A stretch of 64,000 bases of DNA from DATFVA01 sp963811905 (GCA_963811905.1 CAWETK010000018.1:186001-250000), one strand, 5' to 3'; shown: positions 53,157 through 62,966, numbered from the stretch's first letter. Numbers and translations: made by a program. The notes: generated from the sequence alone by a model not told the origin.

Positions 53157-55184
53157 ATGTCCATAACAAAAAATGATGAAGTATCTGAATCCCAGATTGC
53201 GGTTCACTGGAAAGAAGAGGCATATTTCCCGCCGCCGGAAGGTTTTTCAAAACAAGCCAATGTAAAGGATGAAAAAGTTCTTCAAAGATTTTCTATGGAA
53301 AATTTCCCTGATTGCTATAAAGAATATGCTGATATGCTCGACTGGTATAAACCATACACTCAGGTTCTTGATTCAAGTAATCCTCCTTTCTTTAAATGGT
53401 TCACCGGCGGCAAGATCAACGCCTCCTATAATTGTATAGACAGACACCTCGATAAGTATAAAAACAAAACGGCCATACATTTTGTACCTGAACCTGAAGA
53501 TGAAGCGATACAGCATATAACCTTCCAGGAACTGTATATAAAGGTCAACGAATTCGCAGCTTTGCTTAAAGATTTCTGCGGCGTTAAACCCGGAGATACA
53601 GTTACACTGCATATGCCTATGATCCCCGAAATTGCCGTTGCTATGCTTGCCTGCGCACGTATAGGTGCAATTCACTCGCAGGTGTTCTCCGGTTTCTCAG
53701 GTAAGGCATGCGGTGAAAGAGTTGCAGATGCAAAGAGTAAAGTGCTCATCACTGCCGATTCTTATTACAGAGCCGGTACATTAATCGATCATAAAGAAAA
53801 AGCAGATATTGCATATGATGAGGCGTTAAAAGAAGGACAGAAAATAGAAAAGGTTCTTATTTTTGAACGCTATCCGGGTAAGTATTCTGCAAAGACACCG
53901 CTTGTAGAAGGACGCGACTTCCTGGTTAATAATGTAATAAAAAAATATTATCATCAGAAAGTTGAACCGGAACAGCTTGCTTCTGAAGATACCCTTTTTA
54001 TCATGTACACCTCAGGCTCAACCGGTAAACCTAAAGGCGCCCAGCATTCAATCGGGGGTTACCTGGCCTATGTTACAGGAACTTCAAAATATATCCAGGA
54101 TATCCATCCTGAAGATGTTTACTGGTGTATGGCTGATATCGGCTGGATTACAGGTCATTCATATATAATATACGGTCCTCTTGCACTTGCAGCTTCTTCT
54201 GTAATATTTGAAGGAGTGCCTACTCATCCGGATGCCGGCAGACCGTGGCGTGTAGCTGAAGAACTTGATGTTAATATTTTCCATACTTCACCGACCGCTA
54301 TACGTGCATTACGCCGTGTTGGTCCTGATGAACCTGCCAAGTATAATTACCATTTTAAGCATATGACGACAGTAGGCGAGCCTATTGAACCTGAAGTTTG
54401 GAGATGGTATTACAATACAGTCGGCAAAAAAGAAGCTGCTATTGTAGATACATGGTGGCAGACTGAAACAGGAGGTTTCTTATGTTCAACCCTTCCGGGA
54501 GTTCATAGTATGAAACCCGGCAGTGCTGGTCCCGGTGTACCGGGAATTTACCCGATCATCTTTGATGAAGAAGGAAAACCACTTCCGGCAGGAAGCAACA
54601 AAGCCGGAAACATCTGCATACAAAATCCCTGGCCCGGCAGAATGCTGACAATCTGGGGAGACGATGACAGGTTCGTAAGGCAGTACTATCAGCGTTATAA
54701 TAAGGATCCGGAAAGCAAGAAATGGCAGGATTGGCCATACTTTGCAGGTGACGGCGCTGTTGAAGGCCCTGACGGATATTTCAGGATCCTGGGAAGAATT
54801 GATGATGTAATAAATGTTGCGGGTCACCGTCTCGGTACAAAAGAACTTGAATCTGCTGCTCTTATGTGTCCGGAAGTCGGTGAGGCTGCAGTTGTACCGG
54901 TTGCTGATCCGATCAAAGGAAGAATTCCACACATATTCGTTTCCTTAAAGCCCGGGATTCAACCCAGTCCGGAAATAGAAAAGAAGGTCTCTGATACACT
55001 TGCAAGTGAAATCGGACCTATCGCAAAACCCGGCAAAGTCTGGATAGTTTCCGATATGCCTAAGACAAGATCGGGCAAGATAATGCGCCGTATTCTCTCG
55101 GCAATTGCAAACAAACAGGATACCGGCGATATTACAACGCTCGCTAATCCTCAGGTCGTTGAAGAAATAAAGAATATGGCCTGA
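53157..55184 (+). CDS. acs: Acetyl-CoA synthetase (AMP-forming)
   Basis: 675 aa, usual length about 650. P-loop-like A3 motif YTSGSTGKPKGAQH, TWWQTETGG (A5) and the C-terminal GRIDDVINVAGHRLGT (A8) are present. Lys641 in PKTRSGKIMRR is the lysine acetylated by Pat/AcuA to switch Acs off in other bacteria. Downstream Pat-like and AcuC-like genes fit such control. It activates acetate with ATP and CoA to acetyl-CoA. An intrinsic terminator follows at 55204-55235. Confidence 0.96.
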   Translation: MSITKNDEVSESQIAVHWKEEAYFPPPEGFSKQANVKDEKVLQRFSMENFPDCYKEYADMLDWYKPYTQVLDSSNPPFFKWFTGGKINASYNCIDRHLDKYKNKTAIHFVPEPEDEAIQHITFQELYIKVNEFAALLKDFCGVKPGDTVTLHMPMIPEIAVAMLACARIGAIHSQVFSGFSGKACGERVADAKSKVLITADSYYRAGTLIDHKEKADIAYDEALKEGQKIEKVLIFERYPGKYSAKTPLVEGRDFLVNNVIKKYYHQKVEPEQLASEDTLFIMYTSGSTGKPKGAQHSIGGYLAYVTGTSKYIQDIHPEDVYWCMADIGWITGHSYIIYGPLALAASSVIFEGVPTHPDAGRPWRVAEELDVNIFHTSPTAIRALRRVGPDEPAKYNYHFKHMTTVGEPIEPEVWRWYYNTVGKKEAAIVDTWWQTETGGFLCSTLPGVHSMKPGSAGPGVPGIYPIIFDEEGKPLPAGSNKAGNICIQNPWPGRMLTIWGDDDRFVRQYYQRYNKDPESKKWQDWPYFAGDGAVEGPDGYFRILGRIDDVINVAGHRLGTKELESAALMCPEVGEAAVVPVADPIKGRIPHIFVSLKPGIQPSPEIEKKVSDTLASEIGPIAKPGKVWIVSDMPKTRSGKIMRRILSAIANKQDTGDITTLANPQVVEEIKNMA

Positions 55185-55203
55185 CAACTGATGTCCTTAA
55201 TAA

Positions 55204-55235
55204 ACGGAGGTTCACTTGGAACCTCCGTTTTTTTT
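55204..55235 (+). terminator. Intrinsic terminator after acs
   Basis: ACGGAGGTTC/GAACCTCCGT (10-bp perfect stem, 5-nt loop) and seven T. It separates acs from the regulatory genes, which would need a promoter of their own or read-through. Confidence 0.92.
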
Positions 55236-55275
55236 ATATATAATTCCCATGCTCAATAATGGGAAATAATGAACA

Positions 55276-57693
55276 ATGTTCAGAATAATACCAGAAGGTC
55301 TCACCTATAAAGAACACGTCTTACTGAAAAACGGTCAAGGATTAATATTCAGACCTGCAGATCTTACCGATATTCCAAAAGTTGAATCTTTTATGACCCG
55401 GGTTTCCCGCGAAAGTCTAAGGATGCGGTTTATGGCTTCCATCTCCCAGGTTTCCTCTGATGTCATCAAACAGCTTTGCAGCGGAGATTTCAAAACCAGC
55501 GGCTGCCTGGTTGCTTTAACGGGAGATAACAAGGATTCAAAAATCGTTGGTCTGGGTAATTATATAGCTGGCGGGAACAGCCATACGGCCGAAGTTGCAT
55601 TTCTTATCGAAGATGATTTCCAGGGGAAGGGAATAGGAACGCTGCTTCTCGAAAGACTTGCGGGACTGGCTGCTGCAAACGGCTTTATTGAGTTTGAGGC
55701 TGAAGTTCTTCCTGATAATCAGCCGATGATAAACGTCTTTAAAAGCTCTGGATTTGAAAGACACCAGGTATGGACTTCCGATACAGTGCACATAGAACTG
55801 CCTGTTGGGAGTGCTGCGGCACTTTGGGAAATCACAGGTTTGAGAGAAAGAATCGCTGTTGCTAATTCCCTTATTCCTCTACTGCGGCCAAAAGTTGCTG
55901 CAGTTATAGGTGCTTCAAGAGATACCTCATCAATCGGAAATATTATTTTTAAGAACATACTTTCTGCTCATTTTACAGGAACGATCTATCCCATAAATCC
56001 TCACACCAATTCTGTGAACGGCATTAAAACTTATGCGTCCATAAAAGATGTGCCTGAAAAAGTAGATCTCGCCGTAATAGCAGTGAATGCTGAAAAAGTA
56101 TATGATGTAGCCCAGGAATCAATTCAGGCAGGAGCAAAGGGACTGGTAGTAGTATCTGCCGGGTTTGCTGATGCAGGTGAAGCCGGACTGGAGAGACAGA
56201 AAAAGCTTGCTGAATTAGTCCGTGCACATGGCGTAAGACTTTTAGGACCGAGCTGTCTCGGAGTAATGAATACTGATCCGAAAGTAAGGCTCAACGCAAG
56301 TATGGCTCCTGAAATTATGCCGCCGGGGCATACGGGATTCTTTTCACACTCTGCTGCATTAGGACTTGTAATCCTGGATTATGCTCTTGAAAAAGGTGTC
56401 AGCTTCACTACTTTCGTTTCTGCGGGAAACCGCGCGGATGTTTCCGGTAATGATCTTCTTCAATATTGGGAAGAAGATCCGAATACTAAGATGGCTATCC
56501 TTTATCTCGAAACCTTCGGTAATCCGCGCAGGTTTGTGAGAATTGCAAGGAGAATGACAAACAAAAAACCGATCCTTTGCATCAAAAGCGGCAAGAGTAT
56601 TGCAGGCAGGAAAACCACTGAATTGAAAAGCGGAGCGATAAGGGCGGGTGAAAGGGAAGTTGAGGCTTTATTTCAGCAGACCGGGATTATTCTAGCGCCT
56701 ACACTGGAAGATCTGTTCGATGTTGCTGTGGTGCTGGTGCATCAGCCTTTGCCGAAAGGAAACAGGGTCAGTATAATTGCCAACTCATCAGGCGTCGCTA
56801 CATTATTTGCTGATGCCTGTGAGATAAATTATCTGGATATCAGTGGTCCCGGTGTAATAGATCTTGGTGCTTTTACCTCACCTGATAAATATGAAGAGGC
56901 TGTGAAGAGAGCTTTATCGAGCGAGGATGTTGATGCACTTCTCGTTGGATTTGCGTGTGTAGGAAAATGCTCAACCAAACCAATTGAAGCCGCTATCAGA
57001 AGAGGTGTTAAGTTTGCCGAAGAAAAAACAGGAATTCAAAAAACAGTTCTCTTATGTATAATGGGAGCAGCAGGAACTATATCTGTGGAGGATGAATCAG
57101 GCGATACAAACAAACCCATTCAATTCCCTGCATTCCGTTTCCCTGAGTCAGCGGTCAGTGCTCTCGGTCGTATCATAAAGTATGTGGAATACCGCAAAAA
57201 GCCGGCTGGCAAGCTTGTATGGTTTAAAGATGTTAATGCCGGTGAAGCCCGGGCTATTATTCAGAAGGAACTGGAGAAAATACCCGATCAGCAGGGTGTA
57301 TTGAAGCTTGATAAGGAAATAATCTCAGTCTTAATGAAAAATTTCGGGATTGAATATGCTGCTACTCAACCCTGGGGAGCGAAGGTATTTGGTATCAGGA
57401 TAAAACCTGATCCATTATTCGGACCCTTGATTGAAGTGAGTACTTCTGAAGAAAAATCAATCCTCAGGATAACGCCTCTCACAGATATTGATCTGGAAGA
57501 AACTCTCCTGGAAATGAATTTAACTGAAAAGAGAGGTATCAGTGAAGTTATCGGGAGGTTATCGCAGCTGATCGAGGAACTCCCCTGGCTCTGGGAACTG
57601 GAAGCAAAAGCAGCTGTTACTGATACTCCTCTGCTTGTTGGTGAAATAACCCTGAAAATTAAATCAGGCGGAGTTGACAGACCGACATATTAA
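55276..57693 (+). CDS. Pat-type protein acetyltransferase (N-terminal GNAT + NDP-forming acyl-CoA synthetase-like)
   Basis: 805 aa. N-terminal GNAT domain at about 15-170 with VAFLIEDDFQGKGIGTLLLERLA (acetyl-CoA loop QGKGIG). From about 195: a CoA-binding domain (VAAVIGASRDTSSIGN), a succinyl-CoA-ligase-like domain (about 340-650: GFFSHSAALG), and an ATP-grasp-like remnant at the C-terminus. Salmonella Pat has the same parts in the reverse order, with GNAT last. Such enzymes acetylate Acs. The next genes, AcuB-like and AcuC-like, complete an acetylation/deacetylation set. Confidence 0.86.
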   Translation: MFRIIPEGLTYKEHVLLKNGQGLIFRPADLTDIPKVESFMTRVSRESLRMRFMASISQVSSDVIKQLCSGDFKTSGCLVALTGDNKDSKIVGLGNYIAGGNSHTAEVAFLIEDDFQGKGIGTLLLERLAGLAAANGFIEFEAEVLPDNQPMINVFKSSGFERHQVWTSDTVHIELPVGSAAALWEITGLRERIAVANSLIPLLRPKVAAVIGASRDTSSIGNIIFKNILSAHFTGTIYPINPHTNSVNGIKTYASIKDVPEKVDLAVIAVNAEKVYDVAQESIQAGAKGLVVVSAGFADAGEAGLERQKKLAELVRAHGVRLLGPSCLGVMNTDPKVRLNASMAPEIMPPGHTGFFSHSAALGLVILDYALEKGVSFTTFVSAGNRADVSGNDLLQYWEEDPNTKMAILYLETFGNPRRFVRIARRMTNKKPILCIKSGKSIAGRKTTELKSGAIRAGEREVEALFQQTGIILAPTLEDLFDVAVVLVHQPLPKGNRVSIIANSSGVATLFADACEINYLDISGPGVIDLGAFTSPDKYEEAVKRALSSEDVDALLVGFACVGKCSTKPIEAAIRRGVKFAEEKTGIQKTVLLCIMGAAGTISVEDESGDTNKPIQFPAFRFPESAVSALGRIIKYVEYRKKPAGKLVWFKDVNAGEARAIIQKELEKIPDQQGVLKLDKEIISVLMKNFGIEYAATQPWGAKVFGIRIKPDPLFGPLIEVSTSEEKSILRITPLTDIDLEETLLEMNLTEKRGISEVIGRLSQLIEELPWLWELEAKAAVTDTPLLVGEITLKIKSGGVDRPTY

Positions 57694-57717
57694 AATTTAA
57701 ATGAAGAGGGAATAAAA

Positions 57718-58347
57718 ATGTTAATTCGTGAAGTTATGCATCCCGATCCGGTCACCATTCCACCGGACACACAGCTTAGGGAAGCATATAAAGTGATGGA
57801 AGAAAAAAACATCAGACATCTTCCGGTAGTTGATAAAGGAAAGATTGTCGGTATAATAACAGACAGGGATTTAAGATTAGCAACCAGTTTACTCTCAAAG
57901 TTTCCTTTTGATACCAGCTCTGCAGTTGCAAAAGTCATGAGTTACCCTGTACAGAGTGCTCATCCATCCGATCCAATTGAAATAGCAACCCGCACTATGC
58001 GTGAACTTAAGATCGGCTGTCTCCCTGTTGTTGAAGACGGCAATCTTGTTGGAATTGTAACCGGAATGGATATGCTTGATGCTCTCCTATTATTAACGGG
58101 AATTCATCAGCCATCAGGACGGCTGGATGTCAGACTTCCCGATAGATCGGGAGAGTTGGCGAGGCTCACTGCCCTGATCGCGGAGAGGAAAGTAAACATT
58201 CATTCGATATTAACATATCCCGATAAAAATCATAAAATAAGACTTGTACTCAGGGTGGGTACTATAGAAATGAAATTACTGGCAGAAGCAATCTGTAATG
58301 CCGGTTTTGAAGTAATCTGGCCAGTTCATATAGCATGTGCAAAATAA
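57718..58347 (+). CDS. acuB: AcuB-like protein (two CBS domains plus ACT)
   Basis: 209 aa. CBS pair at about 1-125 (MHPDPVTIPPDTQLREAYKVMEEKN, then MSYPVQSAHPSDPIEIATRTM) and an ACT-like domain at about 135-205 (DVRLPDRSGELARLTALIAERKVN). The layout equals B. subtilis AcuB. CBS domains bind adenine nucleotides, so a link between energy state and Acs control is inferred. The gene overlaps acuC by 13 bp. Confidence 0.9.
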   Translation: MLIREVMHPDPVTIPPDTQLREAYKVMEEKNIRHLPVVDKGKIVGIITDRDLRLATSLLSKFPFDTSSAVAKVMSYPVQSAHPSDPIEIATRTMRELKIGCLPVVEDGNLVGIVTGMDMLDALLLLTGIHQPSGRLDVRLPDRSGELARLTALIAERKVNIHSILTYPDKNHKIRLVLRVGTIEMKLLAEAICNAGFEVIWPVHIACAK

Positions 58348-59468
58348 TATATCATCCCGCCTACAGCAAATACAACCTTGGTGAAGGGCATCCATTTGAT
58401 CCTCTCAGGATTGAACTGACACTTGATCTTCTGAAGGAATTAAACCTTTTAAAAGATGTGGTAAGACCGGAATATGTACCTGTTGAAATATTGTATGATA
58501 TACATGCCCGGAATTATGTGGAGGATGTAGAGAGACTCAGTGCAGGAGATAATTCAGTTGATGCTGAAACGTACGGTCTTGGAACCCTCGACAATCCAAT
58601 CGTACCCGGAATGGCTGAGGCTGCACGGCTGCAGGCAGGCGGGACTCTCCTTGGCGCAAAACTTCTCCTTCAGGAAAAAACGAAGAAGGTCCTTCAGATG
58701 GGAGGAGGATTTCATCATGCGCACACATCAATGGCATCAGGTTTCTGTATTTATAACGATATTGCACTTGCAATCAAGGAGATGACAAAAAAAGGCTGGC
58801 ATGTAGCGTACCTTGATCTTGATGTGCACCACGGTGACGGGGTTCAGGAAATATTTTATACAGATGAAAATGTAATGACGATCTCCTTTCATGAATCGGG
58901 AGAATATTTATTTCCCGGAACCGGGTGGCTGTACGAGCTGGGAAAGGGGATGGGACGTTCGCTTAAACTAAATATACCCCTGGAACCTTTTACCGAAGGA
59001 GAATCATATATTGAAGTAATGAACAGTATACTTGAACCTGCACTCGGCTGGTTTAAACCTGATGCGCTGATCGTTCAGGCGGGAGCAGATGCTCACTTTA
59101 CTGATCCTCTTGCAGATCTTCTGTTGACGACTTACGATTACCGAAATATTTATAAGAGAGTAATTGAACTGGCTGATGAAAAATGTAAAGGAAGGGTTAT
59201 GTTTACTCTTGGCGGAGGTTATTCAATTGCTGCCGCATTCAGGATATGGACTATCCTTTATTTAACTTTATTCAATATGGAATTTTCAGGAAGACTTCCG
59301 GAAGAATGGAGACTGAAATGGAGTGAAAGGACAGGTAAGGAAATTCCTGAAACTCTGGATGATATTCTCCCTGCATTTGATCCGATTCCGAGAAAAACTG
59401 AAATCGAAAAACATAATAAGGAAACTGCCAGACGGCTTCTTGATGCTGTTGCCGCTGACTGGATTTGA
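58335..59468 (+). CDS. acuC: AcuC-like histone-deacetylase-family protein
   Basis: 377 aa, class I-type HDAC fold. Zinc-site motifs: GGGFHHAHTSMASGFCIYND and DLDVHHGDGVQEIFY, then the Asp in QAGADAH. B. subtilis AcuC removes the acetyl group from Acs and reactivates it, with 387 aa. The ATG is at 58335 inside the acuB end, so translation is coupled. Confidence 0.93.
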   Translation: MCKIIYHPAYSKYNLGEGHPFDPLRIELTLDLLKELNLLKDVVRPEYVPVEILYDIHARNYVEDVERLSAGDNSVDAETYGLGTLDNPIVPGMAEAARLQAGGTLLGAKLLLQEKTKKVLQMGGGFHHAHTSMASGFCIYNDIALAIKEMTKKGWHVAYLDLDVHHGDGVQEIFYTDENVMTISFHESGEYLFPGTGWLYELGKGMGRSLKLNIPLEPFTEGESYIEVMNSILEPALGWFKPDALIVQAGADAHFTDPLADLLLTTYDYRNIYKRVIELADEKCKGRVMFTLGGGYSIAAAFRIWTILYLTLFNMEFSGRLPEEWRLKWSERTGKEIPETLDDILPAFDPIPRKTEIEKHNKETARRLLDAVAADWI

Positions 59469-59520
59469 CTGATTTAAATTTTAAAATCATGTGTATTTTC
59501 TGTTAAAATATTCAACACAT

Positions 59521-59680
59521 CTGACAAAATGTCAGTCGCCGTATTTACACCGTATTTTGAGGCCGGAAGGAGGCCTTTTAAAGGCCTGGTGGACTCAGAA
59601 TGAGACACTGCGAAAATAGGCGAAAAACGAGCTTTTGCGTTGTTGAAATAAATTACATATGACAAAATGTCAGTGTCTCA
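59521..59680. repeat. Palindrome-rich intergenic element
   Basis: CTGACAAAATGTCAG (59521-59535) and TGACAAAATGTCA (59660-59672) bracket a perfect 17-bp palindrome AGGCCTTTTAAAGGCCT (59571-59587). TGAGACACTG (59601-59610) is repeated inverted as CAGTGTCTCA (59671-59680). The layout of nested inverted repeats suggests a mobile-element remnant or a folded RNA. No coding frame. Confidence 0.6.
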
Positions 59681-59803
59681 CTTTCGAACTATAGGCATTG
59701 GTTAATTTCAAGTTTTGGCAGCAAATTAAGATTTCCCACCTGTTGCTGAAGTCGGGATTAAGTCTTTGATGAGGAAGTAAATCTATAAAATATTAAACTA
59801 ACC

Positions 59804-60358
59804 ATGGGAATTTTATTGAGAAAATATATTGCATTTCTAAGAGCAATAAATGTCGGGGGACATAATGTTAAGATGGAACATCTAAAATCCCTTTTTGAAA
59901 AAATGGGGTTTAAGAATGTTGAAACTTTTATAGCAAGCGGTAATGTAATCTTTGACTCCGCCAAGCGAGACAAATTGAAGCTCGAAGATGAGATAGAAAA
60001 AATCTTATTTACGGCATTAGGATATGAAACAGCGGCATTTATAAGAACCCCGGAAGAACTTGCGCATATCGTTGATTACAAAGCATTCACCGCTCAGATA
60101 TATGAAAACGCCGCTGCCAATAATATCGGATTTATAAAAGAACCTCTAAGTAAAGAATTGTTCAAAACACTTAAATCGCTTGAGTCAGATTTAGATGATT
60201 TTAATACCATCAATACAGAAGTCTACTGGGTTTGTAAAACGAGACAAAGTCAGTCGACTTTTTCCGGCAACCTGTTTGAACGGAAACTTAAAATCAAGGT
60301 TACCTTCCGGGGCATCAAAACACTCCAGAAAATAACAGACAAATTTAGGGAGACTTGA
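59804..60358 (+). CDS. DUF1697 family protein
   Basis: 184 aa. The family opening YIAFLRAINVGGHNVKMEHLKSLFEKMGF and NVETFIASGNVIFDS are clear. No known function. The protein has two ferredoxin-like halves and is soluble. Its DNA is continuous in codon use with the neighbours, though it sits between two repeat elements: a palindromic one before and the 135-bp tandem array after. Confidence 0.88.
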   Translation: MGILLRKYIAFLRAINVGGHNVKMEHLKSLFEKMGFKNVETFIASGNVIFDSAKRDKLKLEDEIEKILFTALGYETAAFIRTPEELAHIVDYKAFTAQIYENAAANNIGFIKEPLSKELFKTLKSLESDLDDFNTINTEVYWVCKTRQSQSTFSGNLFERKLKIKVTFRGIKTLQKITDKFRET

Positions 60359-60368
60359 ATTTTGGGAT

Positions 60369-60690
60369 GATTTTACCGCGAAGCCGCAGAGGCGCGAAGA
60401 GGAGGAAGAGAGAAGTTAAGAAGATGGGAGGGTAAGAAGGTAAGTAAGGAATTATATTTTCAAGCTTCACCAGGGGGAGTAGGGGAGTCGTGAATTTCGG
60501 GGGGATTTTACCGCAAAGCCACAGAGGCGCGAAGAGGAGGAGGAGAGAGGTTGAGAAGATGGGAGGGTAAGAAGGTAAGTAAGGAATTATAGTTTCAAGC
60601 TTCGCCAGGGGGAGTAGAGAAGTCTTGATTTTTGGGGTGATTTTACCGCGAAGCCGAAGAGGCGCGAAGAGGAGGAAGATAGAGGTTGAG
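60369..60690. repeat. 135-bp tandem repeat, two units plus partial third
   Basis: GATTTTACCGCGAAGCCGCAGAGGCGCGAAGAGG recurs at 60369, 60504 and 60639 with an exact 135-bp period. Units one and two match over nearly their full length. The core (reverse strand CTTCGCGCCTCTGCGGCTTCGCGG) belongs to a family of intergenic repeats common in many bacteria and often wrongly called as LRLRGK-type proteins. Confidence 0.85.
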
Positions 60691-60806
60691 AGTCGGGAGT
60701 TCGGAGTAGGATAAATCGGACACCACGTTATGACCCGCCGGTCACATTTCATTTGGAATTGACCTAAAAGTATCCCCTGATGTTTTTATTTAATTAGAGC
60801 CTTCTT

Positions 60807-60814
60807 TATATTTG
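60807..60814 (+). promoter_or_regulatory. Candidate -7 box (TATATTTG) of lpdA
   Basis: TATATTTG, matching TAnnTTTG, 34 bp before the lpdA ATG. Confidence 0.45.
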
Positions 60815-60848
60815 AAAATCCACTAAACAAATTTAAGGCAGCCGGATT

Positions 60849-62252
60849 ATGGCAAAAAACTATGAAATTGCAGTTCTTGGAGGGGGTCCCGGCGGTTATG
60901 TTGCGGCTATACGTGCCGGTCAGCTTGGGTTCAAAACAGTAGTTATTGACCCTCAGAAACTAGGTGGAATCTGCCTCAACTGGGGCTGTATTCCTACCAA
61001 ATCCCTGCTCAAGAATGCTGAAATTTATGACCAGATAAAGAACCATAATGAAGACTTTGGGATAAAATATAAAGAACTCTCATTCGATTTTACAAGGATA
61101 ATAAAGAGAAGCCGTGAGATTTCCGACCGGATAACGTCGAATGTCGAATTACTCGTTAAGAAATATAAAGTTGACAGGATACGTGGTTATGGGAAATTTG
61201 CAAACGAAAGGCAGATAGATATTTTCGATGCCGATGGAAAGCAGATGGACTCAATAACTGCCGATCGAATCATAATTGCTACAGGAGCAAGACCGCGTAC
61301 TGTTCCCTCTATTCCAGTAGACCGTAAAATGATAATAACGAGTACTGAGGCTATGCTGCTTGAAAAGTTTCCTGAAGAATTCGTAGTTATTGGTGCAGGC
61401 GCAATCGGTATTGAGTTCGCATATTTCTATAATGCTCTTGGTTCGAAGGTTACTGTTATAGAAATGCTCGATGACATACTACCTATTGAGGATAAAGAAG
61501 TATCTAAGACGCTGCAGAGAAGTCTTAAGAAGAAAGGTATGAATATCTTCACCAAAGCCACTGTCGAAAAAGCAGAGATCAAAGGAAAAAAAGTTGAAGT
61601 CACATTTACGGTTAACGGCGAAAAGAAAACCGTAAAAGCGGATAAGGTATTGAACGCTATCGGGGTGACGGGGAATATTGAAGGATTCGGACTGGAAGAA
61701 CTTGGTGTTGAGTTATTTAAGAACCATATAAAAGTCGATAAGTCGAATTACAGCACTAACATTCGCGGTATCTATGCTATCGGTGATGTTATTGGACCTC
61801 CCTGGCTCGCGCACGTTGCATCCGCTGAGGGAATTCACTGCGTTGAGACTATAAAAGGACTGAACCCGCCCGAGATAAACTATCAGAACATCCCCGGATG
61901 TACTTATTGTCAGCCCCAGGTAGCGAGCGTTGGACTCACCGAGGATAAAGCTAAAGAAGCTGGTTATGATATTAAGATCGGAAAATTTCCTTTTATGGCA
62001 AGCGGCAAGGCTTTCGCTATCGGTGAGCGTGAAGGATTTGTAAAGTTCATATTTGATGCAAAGTACGGCGAGATCCTCGGCGTTCATATCATTGGCTCAG
62101 AGGCTACTGAGATGATTGCTGAAGTAACTCTTGCCAAATCCCTTGAGGCCACGGCCGAATCGATTATTAAAACTGTACATGCGCACCCAACATTAAGCGA
62201 GTCGATCATGGAAGCGGCAGGACAGGCATATGGGGAATCGGTGCATATATAG
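60849..62252 (+). CDS. lpdA: Dihydrolipoyl dehydrogenase (E3)
   Basis: 467 aa. FAD-binding GGGPGGYVAA at 11-20; redox-active Cys42/Cys47 in GGICLNWGCIPTK; NAD-binding GAGAIGIEFAYFY; the catalytic His in VHAHPTLSE near the C-terminus. It reoxidises lipoyl groups for 2-oxoacid dehydrogenase complexes and the glycine cleavage system. The neighbouring lipB and E1 genes indicate a 2-oxoacid dehydrogenase cluster. Confidence 0.96.
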   Translation: MAKNYEIAVLGGGPGGYVAAIRAGQLGFKTVVIDPQKLGGICLNWGCIPTKSLLKNAEIYDQIKNHNEDFGIKYKELSFDFTRIIKRSREISDRITSNVELLVKKYKVDRIRGYGKFANERQIDIFDADGKQMDSITADRIIIATGARPRTVPSIPVDRKMIITSTEAMLLEKFPEEFVVIGAGAIGIEFAYFYNALGSKVTVIEMLDDILPIEDKEVSKTLQRSLKKKGMNIFTKATVEKAEIKGKKVEVTFTVNGEKKTVKADKVLNAIGVTGNIEGFGLEELGVELFKNHIKVDKSNYSTNIRGIYAIGDVIGPPWLAHVASAEGIHCVETIKGLNPPEINYQNIPGCTYCQPQVASVGLTEDKAKEAGYDIKIGKFPFMASGKAFAIGEREGFVKFIFDAKYGEILGVHIIGSEATEMIAEVTLAKSLEATAESIIKTVHAHPTLSESIMEAAGQAYGESVHI

Positions 62253-62388
62253 GAGCAGGGATGGAGTTTTGGAATGGTGGAGTGGTTGGGATGGAATGAT
62301 GAAGGGACGGAATTTTGGAATGGTGTGGTTTTTAGTTGTGGAGTTGAAAGATGGGGGATGGGTGACAGTTCAAAAAATGGAGGGATAA

Positions 62389-62845
62389 ATGGAATATACT
62401 AAACGAAGAAATTTGAATCGTGGATATATGAAGCTCGAAGTCTGGAACCTGGGAATGAAATTATTTGAATTCTGTTACAGACTTATTATTAAAATCAACC
62501 TGGATTTTAAGCTAAAATCACAGATTCTCAATGCTTCATTGTCTATTCCCTCGAATATTGCTGAAGGTTACTGCAGAAAATCAATTAAAGAGTATCTGCA
62601 ATTCCTGAATATTGCGCTTGGTTCCTCCGGTGAACTATTTACCAGGGTTGCGGGAATCAAAGATATGGAATTACTGAATGAAAGATTTTGAAGAGTTTGA
62701 TAGTCTGCACTATGAATTAGAAAATAAATTGCTGGCACTTATCAGAGCTTTGCAGAATAAAAACCAGTCGGGAACCTTGGATAATTTAGTTCATGAACCC
62801 GAGGAAAATTATAAAGAACAAAAGAATGAAGAAATATATTTATAA
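62389..62845 (+). pseudogene. Four-helix-bundle (23S rRNA IVS-like) protein, frameshifted
   Basis: First frame 62389-62691 (100 aa): MKLEVWNLGMKLFEF, then SLSIPSNIAEGYCRKSIKEYLQFLNIALGSSGEL, the hallmark of the S23/IVS four-helix family. It stops after LLNERF. The expected last helix (DFEEFDSLHYELENKLLALIRAL) is in another frame from 62678 to 62845. The shift is in the GAATGAAAGATTTTG stretch near 62680. The family is about 120 aa long, so the gene is broken or one base is wrong. Function unknown; such genes often lie in repeat-rich intergenic DNA, as here. Confidence 0.72.
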
Positions 62846-62966
62846 ATTAAGTAAGCCTGGATCCGGAGGAAGGCCGGGGTATGCATACATTACTCCGCAA
62901 TTCCATTACTCCAAAACTCCATCATTTCAATCTTTAATTTTGGTGCCCCGAAACAACAGGAAATAA

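Noticed and set aside
60345..60752. Minus-strand 135-codon frame with LRLRGK repeats
   Set aside because: It is the 135-bp DNA repeat read as protein; such frames are common false calls.
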